Shown here piece by piece: positions 47,206 to 57,901 of a DNA stretch of 64,000 nucleotides; position 1 is the first letter of the stretch, and every line of letters starts with the position of its first letter. Source of the stretch: Panonychus citri. Its lineage: Eukaryota > Arthropoda > Arachnida > Trombidiformes > Tetranychidae. The stretch is from positions 1,922,001 to 1,986,000 of the forward strand of contig NW_026515541.1 of the NCBI RefSeq assembly GCF_014898815.1, written 5' to 3'. Position numbers and translations under genes: made by a program. Under the pieces are notes generated by a model. It made no database searches. It saw nothing but the letters and a program-made list of their open reading frames with translations, and had not been told where the DNA came from.

Positions 47206-49429
47206 TCATTATCTTACCTAAAATTTGGGATGAAAATGTTAAACTTATGGTTTCCTTTTACCATGGTTGAGATTCTGAGACTTTTGATTCAATTTGATTA
47301 CCAAGTTTAATGGCCTCAAGTTGGATCACTTTCTGAGATCTTGAAATGTTAGAGTGATGGTTTTATCATGGTCAGGCGATTACAGCTCATCCTCTAATCC
47401 AGAATGATATGTGGTCATGATGATAATAATAATACTATTATATTATTAATATGAATGCAAATACAAAATCTTGTTGAATGTAATTATTATACAGAAAAAA
47501 AAGTTTGCAACAAAATGATGATGACCAAAGAAAGGAAAAAAATGATGACGATGATGATAATGAAGATTAACAAGATTCAAGATACTGAACGATAGAAACG
47601 ATAATACTGATAATAGTTAATTGATATTGGTGATGATAAATATTGATAACAATGAGAAAATTATTTTCATCTTCTTTTTCCCATTGGAACTCCAATGGAA
47701 TTGAAATTTTCAGATTGATTAGATTGATGATGCAAATTAATGGTTACAGGTATTGATGAGGATGGAAAATATGATAAAATGAGAAAAGAGAAAAAATTAC
47801 TCAATGGAATTGAGAATTTGCTATGTAAAGAATTGAAAAGATGAGGATGAGAGAGAATGAGCCTTTATTATCAATTCCTTTATCATCCCAATTTTTTTTT
47901 CATCTTCCTCTACCTGTTATTATCTTCATCGTTTTTTCATCTCATCCATTGTATTTGTTATTTGATTTCATCTTATTTTTATGTAAAAAAATATTTATCA
48001 TCTTCTAGGTTAACTTTTTTCTTTTCATCTCCATCCTCATCCTCATCATCTTCATCTTTGCGTTCACAGTTGATAAGATGATGAGGCCTCTCTCTCTTAT
48101 TTTTTTCACTTTTGGCACTTTGGCACTTTGATTTTCCTTTTCATCTTTTACCTTTACCTTTTTACCCATAGATTGAGATAGTTTATTTTCAAGGTCATTT
48201 TCTACCTTCCTCATCATTATTAATCGTTATTACAACTAAATTATCTTTAAATAACTTTGATAATCACACCTAATTATCTTGATTGGAAAAACGAATCAGT
48301 TTGACAATTAAAGGTTACAAGTTGATTGTTAATTATCACCTCTAATAATCAAAAATATCCACAGATATTTTCATAATTTAAAGCATCAATTTATTCTGTA
48401 GTGATAATTAGTGATGTTTTTATATAATTATATTCCTATTAATTGTTAACGTTGAGTTTTGATCATTAATTTCGGACATGAAAATAAGTAAAACCTCAAG
48501 GTACATGAGTTGAACATGATTAACGATTAATCAAGTAGTGTAATTGAAACAAGTATTAAAATTAATAAATACATAAACAATTAAGTTAATTGTTTGCTAA
48601 ATAATAATAAATAACAATTTTTTTTTCGTTTTCTTTTCTCTTCTCATCAATAGTACATTGGGAGCCACTTCGGTGATGGTACAAGCGCCAATGCCAAGTT
48701 GCTCAATGAAAATCTACATCGCTGATACAAAGAATGAAATTGCTGCAGAAAATGTGAAAATTGGTGATCGATTAACTCTAACCATTGCTTTAGACAATCA
48801 ACGTGAGTAAAATAATTAATAATTCCAAGAAAAGTATTTTAATTAAAAAAAAAAGAAAAACAATTCATCAATTATCATGATTAATGTTAATCTTTCTTTT
48901 TTCCAACTAATCACTTTCTTGAATACAATTAGCTGTTTATGGTATGAAAGTAACCAATTGTCTGGTTCGAGATGGACTCAATTGGGGCGAACAGCCTTTA
49001 CTTAATGATGAAGGGTAAGTTAATTAACTGATTGCTAATCATTAATTATATAATTAAACTCTCTCTAGATGCCCTGGGTAACCTCTAACACTCCCATCCA
49101 ATGTTAAGGCACAAGTAGATTAGTCTTTTTTTACCAGCAAAAGAATAGACTGAAAAACTTTGAATATACTTTTTTAAACTTCTCTTCTTGATAAGTTGTT
49201 CCGTTTCTTTTGTTGATTCACTAATCTATTGACTATTTAATCTCAAGTTGAAACTTAAAGTCTTCTTTTGTCTCTATCCTACTATCTTTTTAATCATCTT
49301 CTTTCTCATCTTCACTCTGTCTACCTCATTCACTCTTACAATAAAATGCTTCACTGAAAAACCCTCAAGGGCATCATGTTCATGAACCAACTGTTTTTTT
49401 CTTCTCTCACTCAGATATCACCCTCCATA

Positions 49430-49473
<44 letters not shown>

Positions 49474-49733
49474 CACTCACTCACTCTGTTTTTCTTTCTT
49501 CTCTCCATCATTATCTATTTACTTTATTGATCAAAAGTTTTTTGGTGAAAAAAACTCAGACTCTGATCCATTCCGACCTTTCCACCCACCAGAATCACAC
49601 TCTACAGATACAAACTTTTCCTCTAACAAGTTTAAACTATTTCTGCTTCTAAACTTGAAAGTTCCCATTCAATGTTGTTGATCGTTAAACCATGAAATCC
49701 TCCTGTAATTTGCTACTACCTGTTCATCTATCC

Positions 49734-49764
<31 letters not shown>

Positions 49765-51002
49765 CTTCACTCTTTGTGATAAATAATAAAAATTGCCAAC
49801 CATTATTATCTTACCTTTTTTTCTTATCATCTTTTTATTATTATTTTTATACTTGATTCTTTTCTTTACTTTTTTTCTGATAAAACGTTTTTTTCTTTTC
49901 TTATTTCTACCTGCAGATGTCCAGTTGATGAGGAAATCATGGGTCCATTTGAATATACAAACAACTTAACTCGAGCTGTTGTTTCATTTCAAGCTCACAA
50001 ATTTCCTTACACAGCATCGGTCTATTATCAATGTAACGTAAGGGTTTGTCTTAAAGAGTCAGGTGGATGTGATGATATTGTAAGTATCTTGACCACCCCC
50101 TTTAGCTACTGACCAGAAAGAGAAAATACAAAAAGAATTACTTATACAAAAAGAAAAGAAACTTAAAGAGAAAAGAATAATAGAGAAAAAGTTCTGAGAA
50201 CCAGGAATTACGAATCTTTGAATTAAACTACAAGGATGAAAATTTTGAGGGATAATTACAGTCACAATGATAATTATCTTACTTTGTGATGATAATTATG
50301 ATGATGGATGGATGATAATAACTTTGTCAACCAACTATTACAGCTCATCATCTGTATTTTCCTTCCCTTACCTTGTCTTCCTCAATTTTTTTTTTCATCA
50401 TCTTTATTTTTATCTTCCATTAGCCTCCCGATTGTGATCGAAATGGTCGAAATTACCGACGACGAAGGCGACGTGACGTTGATATCGAGAGTGATTCGAA
50501 TGTTGCTCTTGGTCGTCAAGACGATATAAGAGATTTAAGTGTTGAGGTTTATTCGGGTTTAGTTGTTAATGAAGCTGAAGCAGAAGACGAAGGTAAGATT
50601 AGTGCGAAAGTGCCAATTTCCATTTTCGTTCATGAGAAGGTTTTTTTCTTCTTATTTTTGTATTAAATTCTGATTACTAATAATTGTTATTTTCTTTTCT
50701 TTCCTTTTATATTCATTTCGTTTTTCGTTCGATTTTCAAACGTTTTTTTATGTGGGCCTAATATCGTAACCATAATAGTTGATTTAATTTCACCTCGACG
50801 AGTTGCTACCGAACAAGAATTTTGCATCTCAATGAGAAAGTTCGCCGTGGGTGTTGCCATTGCCAGTTTACTTCTTATGTTGGCAGTTATCCTTCTGGTC
50901 GCTTGTATCTTACAACGAAGACGACGACGAAAAGATGCCTCAACTTCGGCCAGTTCGATATATTCTGGACCTTATTCAAATCGTGCCTATGGTCGAGATT
51001 AA
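37419..51002 (+). CDS. Cuticle-type ZP-domain transmembrane protein (7 exons)
   Basis: Exons 37419-37778, 38989-39125, 48654-48802, 48933-49014, 49917-50079, 50424-50592 and 50779-51002 join in phases 0, 2, 1, 2, 0 and 1 to give 427 aa. A signal sequence lies near residues 27-50 (FISLLLLLLCSSFVVS). The ZP-N half starts DVHIECKSNNIAVTI and includes GYHIRCRYQ; the ZP-C half includes YGMKVTNCLVRDG, CPVDEEIMG and SVYYQCNVRVCL. A furin-type site (YRRRRRRDV) follows, then an acidic linker, one membrane helix (FAVGVAIASLLLMLAVILLV) and a short basic tail ending SSIYSGPYSNRAYGRD. This order is that of arthropod ZP proteins of the apical extracellular matrix such as the dusky/miniature group. It probably links epidermal membrane and cuticle. 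The nearest orthologue is not assigned. AATAAA at 51642. Confidence 0.93.
37779..38988 (+). other. Intron 1 of the ZP gene (1.2 kb)
   Basis: GTGAGT donor at 37779 and TCTAATAG acceptor ending at 38988. AT-rich, with short GA runs at about 38479-38492 and 38911-38921 and TCATCATCATCAT near 38525. No other feature is supported. Confidence 0.55.
41907..41959 (+). repeat. (AG)n microsatellite, 53 bp
   Basis: Perfect AG dinucleotide repeat, the longest in the window, inside intron 2 of the ZP gene. Confidence 0.95.
47171..47201 (+). repeat. (TC)n microsatellite, 31 bp
   Basis: Perfect TC repeat in intron 2 of the ZP gene. Confidence 0.95.
49432..49470 (+). repeat. (CT)n microsatellite, 39 bp
   Basis: Perfect CT repeat in intron 4 of the ZP gene, followed by a CTCA/CTCACTCA degenerate extension. 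Confidence 0.95.
49738..49765 (+). repeat. (CT)n microsatellite, 28 bp
   Basis: Second perfect CT repeat in intron 4 of the ZP gene. Confidence 0.9.
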
Positions 51003-52852
51003 ATTTTAACCAAAACACAAGCAAAACAAACAAACAACGAAACAATTAACTAATACAAAAAAACTCTTGACCAAACCACACAAAAACACCAATAACGATG
51101 AACATAATTTTTATTTTTATCTTTAATTTATAACTAAATCACTTTATTTATTATTAACATTTCCTTAAGGGTGTGACACTTAAGAAGTGTGTTAATTAGG
51201 ATTCACCGAAATTGTGATTCACAATGATAGAGATCACAACCAATCAATCAAAGAGAAAAAAAATTTACCTTGAATGGTTGTCAATCTTTATCATTGGTTC
51301 ATAATTTGTATTTTTTTTACTCATCATTTCCGTTTCCTGGAACCTCTTTTTGAAGTGTCACACCTTTTATCCTTCATCTATTACATATATTTTTTTGTTT
51401 CTAATTATTTTATGTGTTGGTAGCAAAAAAAATCAACTTAATCACTCACCATTCCTTTAATTAATTAAGGGCTAACCTTAATTCACATGATTTTTGTTTA
51501 AATTGTTTGCTTGTTTTGTTTTGTATTTAAAAAAAGACAATCAATTTTATATCTTTGTTACTTAATTTTGTATTGATTAATTATCTCACCAAAACCAATC
51601 AATCAAACAATTTAAACAATTCAACTGAATTAAATTAAATCAATAAAATTGTAAAATAAAAGCTTTAAATTAAATTGTCCCTCATAATTGTCTCCATTTT
51701 TATTTACTTAATCATCTCAATTAATATCACCACAATTTGAGAAGCTAAATTTTTCCTCTTGTTTTAAGTTTAATTGTTATAATCAGTTTATAATTTGAAA
51801 CAATTAACTGGATATTTAATTGTCACGGTAATTATATTTTTCCTTTTCCATCTTAGTTTTAAATCATCAATTAACTGATTACCACGTTTTCTAAGTTCAA
51901 CCTGAAAGTAAAAGTAAATTGTTTTAATTACTAATTGTTGTTAAATCATCACAAACATTAAAACTAATCCAGTTATGTTTTTATTAAACGAGTTTCATTT
52001 TTTTTTGTTAACTCACAATTTGGAAATGTAATTTGTTTTTCTTTTAATCTTTAAATTGGTTAACTTGATTGCTAAGGGAAAGTATTTAAATTATTAACCA
52101 TTTTGTTTTCACTAATTATCATCCGGTGAACAATTAGCTTACAATTAAATTGCGAATCACGAGAAAATTAAACTAAATTTAAATCTCTCTTTGTGTTATA
52201 TTATTTTAAACTTTTTCCATTTCACCAATTTATCCATTGATTGTAACAATTGATTCTAATTGGTTATTAACATCATTTCATACAATCAAGATCATCAATT
52301 TAATTACAATCGACATTGAAAATTAAGCTAATTAAGCTAATCAAATGAAAGTAAACAACAATTCAAATTGATTAACTTCTCAATCTAATATCAATAAAAA
52401 TAGAAAAATGGTTGGAGAAAAAATCAACCAATAGATTAGAATCTAAAGAAATTAATCAAATTAGTAAATTTTTCCAATAGTTAAAGGGAAAAAATTGGAG
52501 AAACAATTAAATTGCTGATTAGCAATTTAATTAAGAATTCGGATAACTAGCGTCATCTGTTGTTCCCCATTCAGACTAAACTCAAAGAATAAAAATCGAT
52601 TAGAGTTCCAATTAAATAAATCGATTCGAAGTAGCGCGTAAAAAGATCGATTGATTCGATGGATCGGTTGTGGTTCGATCTTTAAAGAGAAAAAGTTTCT
52701 TCACTTTCTAACCAAAACATAAATTGTCTCATATTGTTGAGTATTAATCTCAATCATTGTAGAGCCGTTTAATTGTTAATTTTTTGTTTGTTTTTTCTTT
52801 CTAATTATCCTTGATTATTTATTAACCTGTTTCTCTGATCTATTCTCACCTT
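51003..52852. other. Intergenic interval between ZP and FAAH-like genes
   Basis: Contains AATAAA words at 51642-51660 that probably end the ZP transcript, then AT-rich spacer, then a less AT-rich promoter-like patch at about 52540-52700. That patch includes a CTCF-like word (AGCGTCATCTGTTGTTCC at 52549-52566) some 290 bp before the amidase start. No coding sequence seen. Confidence 0.5.
52548..52566 (-). promoter_or_regulatory. CTCF-like motif upstream of the amidase gene
   Basis: Minus-strand reading is AACAACAGATGACGCTA, sharing the CAGATGnCG core with the sites at 21489 and 27823. It is the weakest of the set. Confidence 0.2.
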
Positions 52853-55666
52853 ATGGATCCTTTTAGCTCTTCTTCACCAACAGTGAAAATGTCCACATTC
52901 AAGAATATTTTGTTCACAATAATCCGATTCTTTTTACGTTCTCTCTCTTCATTGGTTGGCCTTTTCATCTGGTCATCTAAAAATGCTCTTCCACCCATAA
53001 CTGACCCTCTTCTCCTTCTCCCTGGATCCACATTGGTCTCCATGATTAAATCAGGCTCACTGAAAAGCGAGAAATTGGTTCGAGCCTACATTTCCCGGAT
53101 CAATCAGGTTCAACCTTTTCTAAACGCTGTAGTCCAATCTCGTTTTGACGCTGCCTTGAAGGAAGCTCGAGAAATTGATATAACCATTGAAAGAGAGATA
53201 AAAAATGGCCTACCCGCTGATTCACCTGATTCCATTAGAAGGAAAACTCTTCTTGGTTTACCCTTGACAACAAAAAATTCACTTGGTGTTAAGGGAATGA
53301 TTATGGACACTGGTTCGGTACCAAGAGCTGGAACTTTGGCCGAGAAAGACGCTGAAGCGATTGGAATAGCCCGTGAAGCTGGAGCCATTTTAATTTGTAT
53401 AACCAATACACCGGAATTAGTTTTATGGTATGATTCTCATAATTTTGTCTATGGGAGAACCAACAATCCCTATGATCTTGCCAGAATTCCTGGTGGAAGC
53501 TCTGGAGGTGAAGGTGCTCTAATCTCTGCTTGTGGTTCTTTGATGGGTGTTGGATCGGATGTCGGTGGATCAATACGAATACCCTCCTTTTATTGTGGTG
53601 TTTTCGGCCATGCAACCTCACCCGGAGTGGTTCCTGTCACAGGCATGTATCCACCACCATGTAAAGCTTGGGCTGATCACTTATCCTTTGGACCAATATG
53701 TCGCTATGCCTGTGACCTCAGGCTATTGTTGAAAACGTTATCCCAATCAAATGGCACTGATCCTCTGGGACTCAATGAATCAGCCTCACTTGACAATCTA
53801 ACCATCTACTACTTTGATGACATTGGAAATCCTCTGGCTAATCCAACCATTCCTGAAGTTAAACAAGCCATTCAAAAGGTAATTATTGTTTACAATTTAT
53901 TTTTAGTTAACCTCCTAAATTAGTGTTTAAATTCACTCACTAAACAAGTTTCCAACAATTACCAACCTGAATGAACCTCTCAGATCACTTTCAGTACCCA
54001 AATCAGCATCAGTCTCATTCTTTCCCTTTCACAATTAAGGTTATGATTAACTAAAAATAAAACTCAACCACTCAGCTTAATAATCATTACATTTGAAAAT
54101 AATTGTCACCAAAAACCGTTCAACTTTAAACAATTGATTAACAAAAAAAACATCAAAAGTTATATTGTGATCAATATGAAACCAAATCAGTTACAATTAG
54201 TGTTATTTATACAGTTGAACGAATCAACAATTGATTATAATATGTTTAATTCCTTGTATTTGATTGCTAATCAAATTTTCCACATTTAAATCAGAGACTT
54301 GCCCTTAACTTTCAAAGACCTTGAATTAGAATTTAAATTTACCTTAATGTGACCATAGAGAAAACATCCTATTAAATTGTTGGACTGGAAAACAATGAAA
54401 TGATTAAGGAAATAATTGAACAGAAAATCAGTTTTCTTCATTTATTGATACATAGAAAACCATTTTAAATACAATTAGTTAATGGATCTTTTCCGTCTCG
54501 AGCATAAATTTAATAACAATTAACAGTTCATACTTTTAATTGTTTTCTTCAAATATCTGCCCAATAATAAGTTGATTGTTGGCAAGGAAAAGTTAATTTA
54601 ACAAAAGTTGATCGTCAATTAAAATCAATGCAAAATCAGCTAATTCACAAATCATTGACTTGATTGATTGTCTTTAAGTTGAATAAAAATTGTAATTGAT
54701 TCTGTAATTTTAATGATAGTTTGATTGCCTGAGGGTAAGATTTTGTCAAAATGATAAAATCATTAAAGCAATTAAAGAATAAATATTTCCAATGATATAA
54801 AATACTCGTTTTTCCTAAATAAATGATATTTAAATTCAGTTTTATGATCAATTCGACTCTAGACAATTTAATCGAACAGCGATTGAATCATGTTCTGATC
54901 GTTGGAACGACATTAGCACTAATTATTTTTACTAATTGTTCTTTTTTTTATGATTCTTTTGAACTACTATGACGATCGTCGATAGACCTTGAAACATTTT
55001 AGATGCAATTTTAATGCTCGAATAGAGAAAATCAATTACGATAGAATGGCCTTTTCTTTGATCATGTGGGCAACCCAACTATCGTCAGGAGACGCATATC
55101 CAATGGCCGTGGAAGCAGCGATTCGTCAAGGTCGGATTAACCCGTTCTGGGAATTGATCAAATTTGTTTTCTATCTGTCCAATCATACACTTCCCGTCAT
55201 TTTATTATCAATGTTTGAATCGATCGGGCCCAATAAAGGGTCAGCATTACATAAGAAAATCCTCGAAAAAGCCGATGAAATGAAAGATCATTTCACTCAA
55301 TTATTAGGTAAATTTTTGGTCCATCCATTGATTGATTTTCTTCAACCTATTAACCATTTTTCATCTCTTTATCCATTAGGTTCCAATGGAGTATTAATCT
55401 GTCCCACTATTCCCGTTCCCGCTATCAAACACAAAACAACCCTGTTCAATGGATTCGACACCGGCTATACAATGTTCAGCAACGTAATCTCATTCCCCTC
55501 CACCCACTGTCCAACAGGTCTAACCAAAGACGGACTGCCCATCGGTTTTCAAATTATTACCCCTCCGCTCAAAGATAACACTTCGATCACGATGGCCTGC
55601 GAGGTGGAAAAACTATTCGGTGGGTGGACTTCACCCTCTCAACTAAATCTACCACAATCAGATTGA
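52853..55666 (+). CDS. Fatty-acid amide hydrolase-like amidase (FAAH2 type)
   Basis: Supported exons are 52853-53878, 54986-55307 and 55380-55666, encoding at least 544 aa. The protein is an amidase-signature hydrolase that in FAAH relatives cleaves fatty acid amides at internal membranes. An N-terminal membrane segment lies at about residues 17-40. The catalytic triad is intact: K141 (TTKNSLGVKG), S216 (GGSSGGEGAL) and S240 (SDVGGSIRIPS), with spacings of 75 and 24 that equal those recalled for FAAH. Later segments are TLKHFRCNFNARI, SALHKKILEKADEM, SNGVLICPTIPVP and GLPIGFQIITPPL. The 72-nt intron 55308-55379 is in frame and open, but removing it restores LLGSNGVLICP. About 20-30 residues normally found after EVKQAIQK are missing, so a small exon within 53879-54985 was probably not located. 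AATAAA at 55979. Confidence 0.9.
53879..54985 (+). other. Intron region of the FAAH-like gene, possibly hiding a small exon
   Basis: GT at 53879 follows a phase-0 exon end, and a GATAG acceptor precedes 54986, also phase 0. Family comparison suggests a short missing exon (multiple of three) in this 1.1-kb stretch. Weak candidates are a 15-nt segment ending at 54733 before GGTAAGA and a segment after CTCTAG at 54862. Neither is convincing. Confidence 0.4.
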
Positions 55667-57451
55667 TCAAAATCGAAACAGTTTTTTTATTTTTGTTTAA
55701 AACAAAACAACTTTCTCGCTCTTATAATTATTCAACAAGCTTAACAAACTTAAGAATCAATTGCGGCAATTAACTAATTGCTTGTTGAATCATGTAAATT
55801 TTATTTATACATCAGATTGTTTATTTTTCACTTTCTTATTGTTATCACACTTTTTTTGTTTACATTTTCCTCATCATCATCTCCCATCAACTTAATCATT
55901 CCCAACAATTGTCTCTTGAACACAATTATACTTTTAATGTGCCATTGAATGGATTAAATTAATTAAAAGTGTGATTCTAATAAAACAATCAAATTCATCC
56001 AAACAAATCATTAGGAAAAAAAAATGATTAAAATTGAGAAAAACTTTCCAATAGCCACCAGTTGCATAACACTAGCAATTTAACCGTGACAATTTACCAT
56101 CATAAATCAATTGTAGAACTCGTTCTCCTCTTAACTGTGTTTTGTACTAATTGATCAACTAATTTCAATTTCACCGTTCAAATGTTAATTTACTATCCTC
56201 CTAAGGTCGCAGGTAATGCATTAGGCATTTAGCACCCGAGCGGGTGGCCCTTGTGGGCACTGAGCTAAACGCCCAGTTTGTACAATTTTTGCTTCTATTG
56301 TTTTTACAATTTCATTTCAAAATCTTTAGTTTGTTTCAATGTTTTCTTCGTTCGTTAAATACAATTGTACCAGTCCTCCAATCGTAAGTGTCTTGTTGTC
56401 TTGGATTCATCAGCTCGGTTTTTGAACAGTGACACATTTGAATTTTTTACATTTGAATATGAAATAGGTATCCGTAGGTTGAGACGAAGGCCAAGATCAG
56501 GTCCAAAAAAGTTTAACTCATTAGGTTCGTCATGAAAAAGAGAAAATAAAATTAGAGAAGAGAGATTTCAAATTTGTATCAAGTTTATTTTTCATCATAC
56601 GTGACAAGAGCCTTGTGCATTTTCGTCTTCAGGGTGTTAAGCGAACACTTTTGCTCAGTTTCAAGAGATGGAGCCAGTTACCAAAAAGTTGTATGAATTT
56701 GGAAAAAGTTTCAAAGAGATTTGAACAATTAATATTACTGAATACAATTAATGTTAAGGGCCTTGTTTAAAGTTGCCCATTCATGCTTTTAACCCTTTGA
56801 TTGCAAATATATTTGCTCGATTGTTTGTTTCATGAGAGTTGAGATTGAATTTTATTTTAGATTGAAAACAAAACTAAAAAACGAAATAAACTTTATCAAT
56901 AAGATATTAATTCATAATATGTAAATCCCATTGAATCCCTGAGCTGAAATTCAGCTTTTCCTTTTGTTGCAATTTACTATTAATAAATTGCAAATCAGTT
57001 GTGAATAGGGAGAGGATCTCATCATAACACTACATTAATTTGAACCAAAAGTGTCGTACAAATTAACGACTATGGTCGATTTGCGATTTGCGAACACATT
57101 ATTAATAATTTCATTAAAAGCCAAAAACGAAAAGTGTGTCGCGTATTAAAATAAGAGAACCGACTGATTCTGTTGGATTGATTTCTAATGAAAATCAATA
57201 GTTTCACCATCGAAATAGAAACTTTCAAGTCAATTTCGGTTTCAATCGTCGACCGACCAAAGTTACAATTGGATGTCACTCACTTACCAACTTACCTAAG
57301 ACACTAAAGTGACATCATAACCGTGAACTTGCGAGAGAGACTCCAGAGCATCTCAAAGCCTAATGAACTTTTTTCTCGAACCAGAGTTTTGCTCATGCTC
57401 GCAAGAGATCATTGGTTGAACTTACTGTTTAACCGTCTTTCCCTGACTCGA
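55667..57451. other. Intergenic interval downstream of the amidase gene
   Basis: Contains AATAAA at 55979-55984, the inverted structured element at 56195-56276, and otherwise AT-rich spacer. A short 18-codon frame near 56668 (MEPVTKKLYEFGKSFKEI) looks protein-like but is too short to call. Confidence 0.45.
56195..56276 (-). ncRNA. Structured element of about 82 bp, tRNA-like A-box (copy 2, inverted)
   Basis: On the minus strand it begins CTGGGCGTTTAGCTCAGTG, matching the polymerase III A-box pattern, and ends CCTTAGGAGGAT. The outer arms GGCGTTTAGC and GCTAAATGCC pair almost perfectly and enclose two hairpins, GCCC-ACAA-GGGC and ACCCG-CT-CGGGT, giving a three-way-junction fold. Length, A-box position and the GGAGGAT end match copy 1 at 21913-21995, while the stems differ in sequence. 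This is compatible with a structured RNA or SINE family. It also resembles a tRNA fragment (CTAAGGTCGCAGGT on the plus strand), so a tRNA relic is an alternative. Confidence 0.4.
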
Positions 57452-57524
57452 GCCCGCATAGCGCAGTGGATAGCGTGTTGGACTTCTAATCCAAAGGTCC
57501 GGGGTTCGAATCCCCGTGCGGGTG
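57452..57524 (+). tRNA. tRNA-Arg(TCT): tRNA-Arg (anticodon TCT)
   Basis: A 73-nt cloverleaf without intron. The acceptor stem is GCCCGCA/TGCGGGT with a terminal G-T pair and discriminator G. The D arm has the A-box TAGCGCAGTGGATAGCG. The anticodon stem TTGGA/TCCAA holds the loop CTTCTAA with anticodon TCT at 57485-57487. The T arm is CCGGGGTTCGAATCCCCG with B-box GGTTCGAATCC. A CTTTTT polymerase III terminator follows near 57543. It decodes AGA codons, which are frequent in this AT-rich genome. Confidence 0.97.
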
Positions 57525-57901
57525 AGTGAAAACTCAAGTTCGACTTTTTGTCCGATCGATTATCTTTTCACTTCGACAATCAAATCAAATTGAACTCGTC
57601 AAAAAGTCTATCAGTTTATTTGGTTGTTCTTTTTATTGACAAATTAGATTTGGTTACAAGTTTAGAAAATAATTAAAATATTAACAATAAGTGATTGGCT
57701 ACAATTAGTTAGTTAACAATTAGTTAATCATTGGGATTAAGGTTTTAAAATAATATATGATTAGATGATTAGATGATTAACAAATTAGATTGACTAACGA
57801 AGTCCAATTTACATGAAGTTAGAAAATATTACAATAAATGAAATGGCGAAATTATCAATTTAATTGATTCTTAGTTCTAACTGATTAAGTTAATTAACAA
57901 T
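57525..57901. other. Spacer between tRNA-Arg and the SLC43-like gene
   Basis: AT-rich spacer holding the tRNA terminator T-run and the presumed 3' UTR of the minus-strand transporter. Nothing else seen. Confidence 0.45.

Larger units (their letters stand above)
39126..48653 (+). other. Intron 2 of the ZP gene (9.5 kb)
   Basis: The largest intron in the window, bounded by AG|GTAAGT at 39125/39126 and AATAG at 48653. It is filled with AATTGTTAA words, TCATCA and GATGAT tracts and the long AG and TC microsatellites listed separately. No nested gene, tRNA or transposon was recognised on either strand. Its size suggests room for enhancers, but none can be pointed to. Confidence 0.6.
49015..49916 (+). 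other. Intron 4 of the ZP gene (pyrimidine-rich)
   Basis: A 902-bp intron between the donor after 49014 and the CTGCAG acceptor at 49916. It is strongly pyrimidine-biased on the plus strand and carries two TC repeats (49432-49470 and 49738-49765). Frames that stay open here are products of the repeat. Confidence 0.6.

Noticed and set aside
49376..49681. 101-codon frame over a CT repeat
   Set aside because: Dominated by the Ser-Leu reading of the microsatellite inside a ZP intron.
22106..57524. ArgRS and tRNA-Arg in the same window as a functional linkage
   Set aside because: They are 33 kb apart with unrelated genes between; most likely coincidence.
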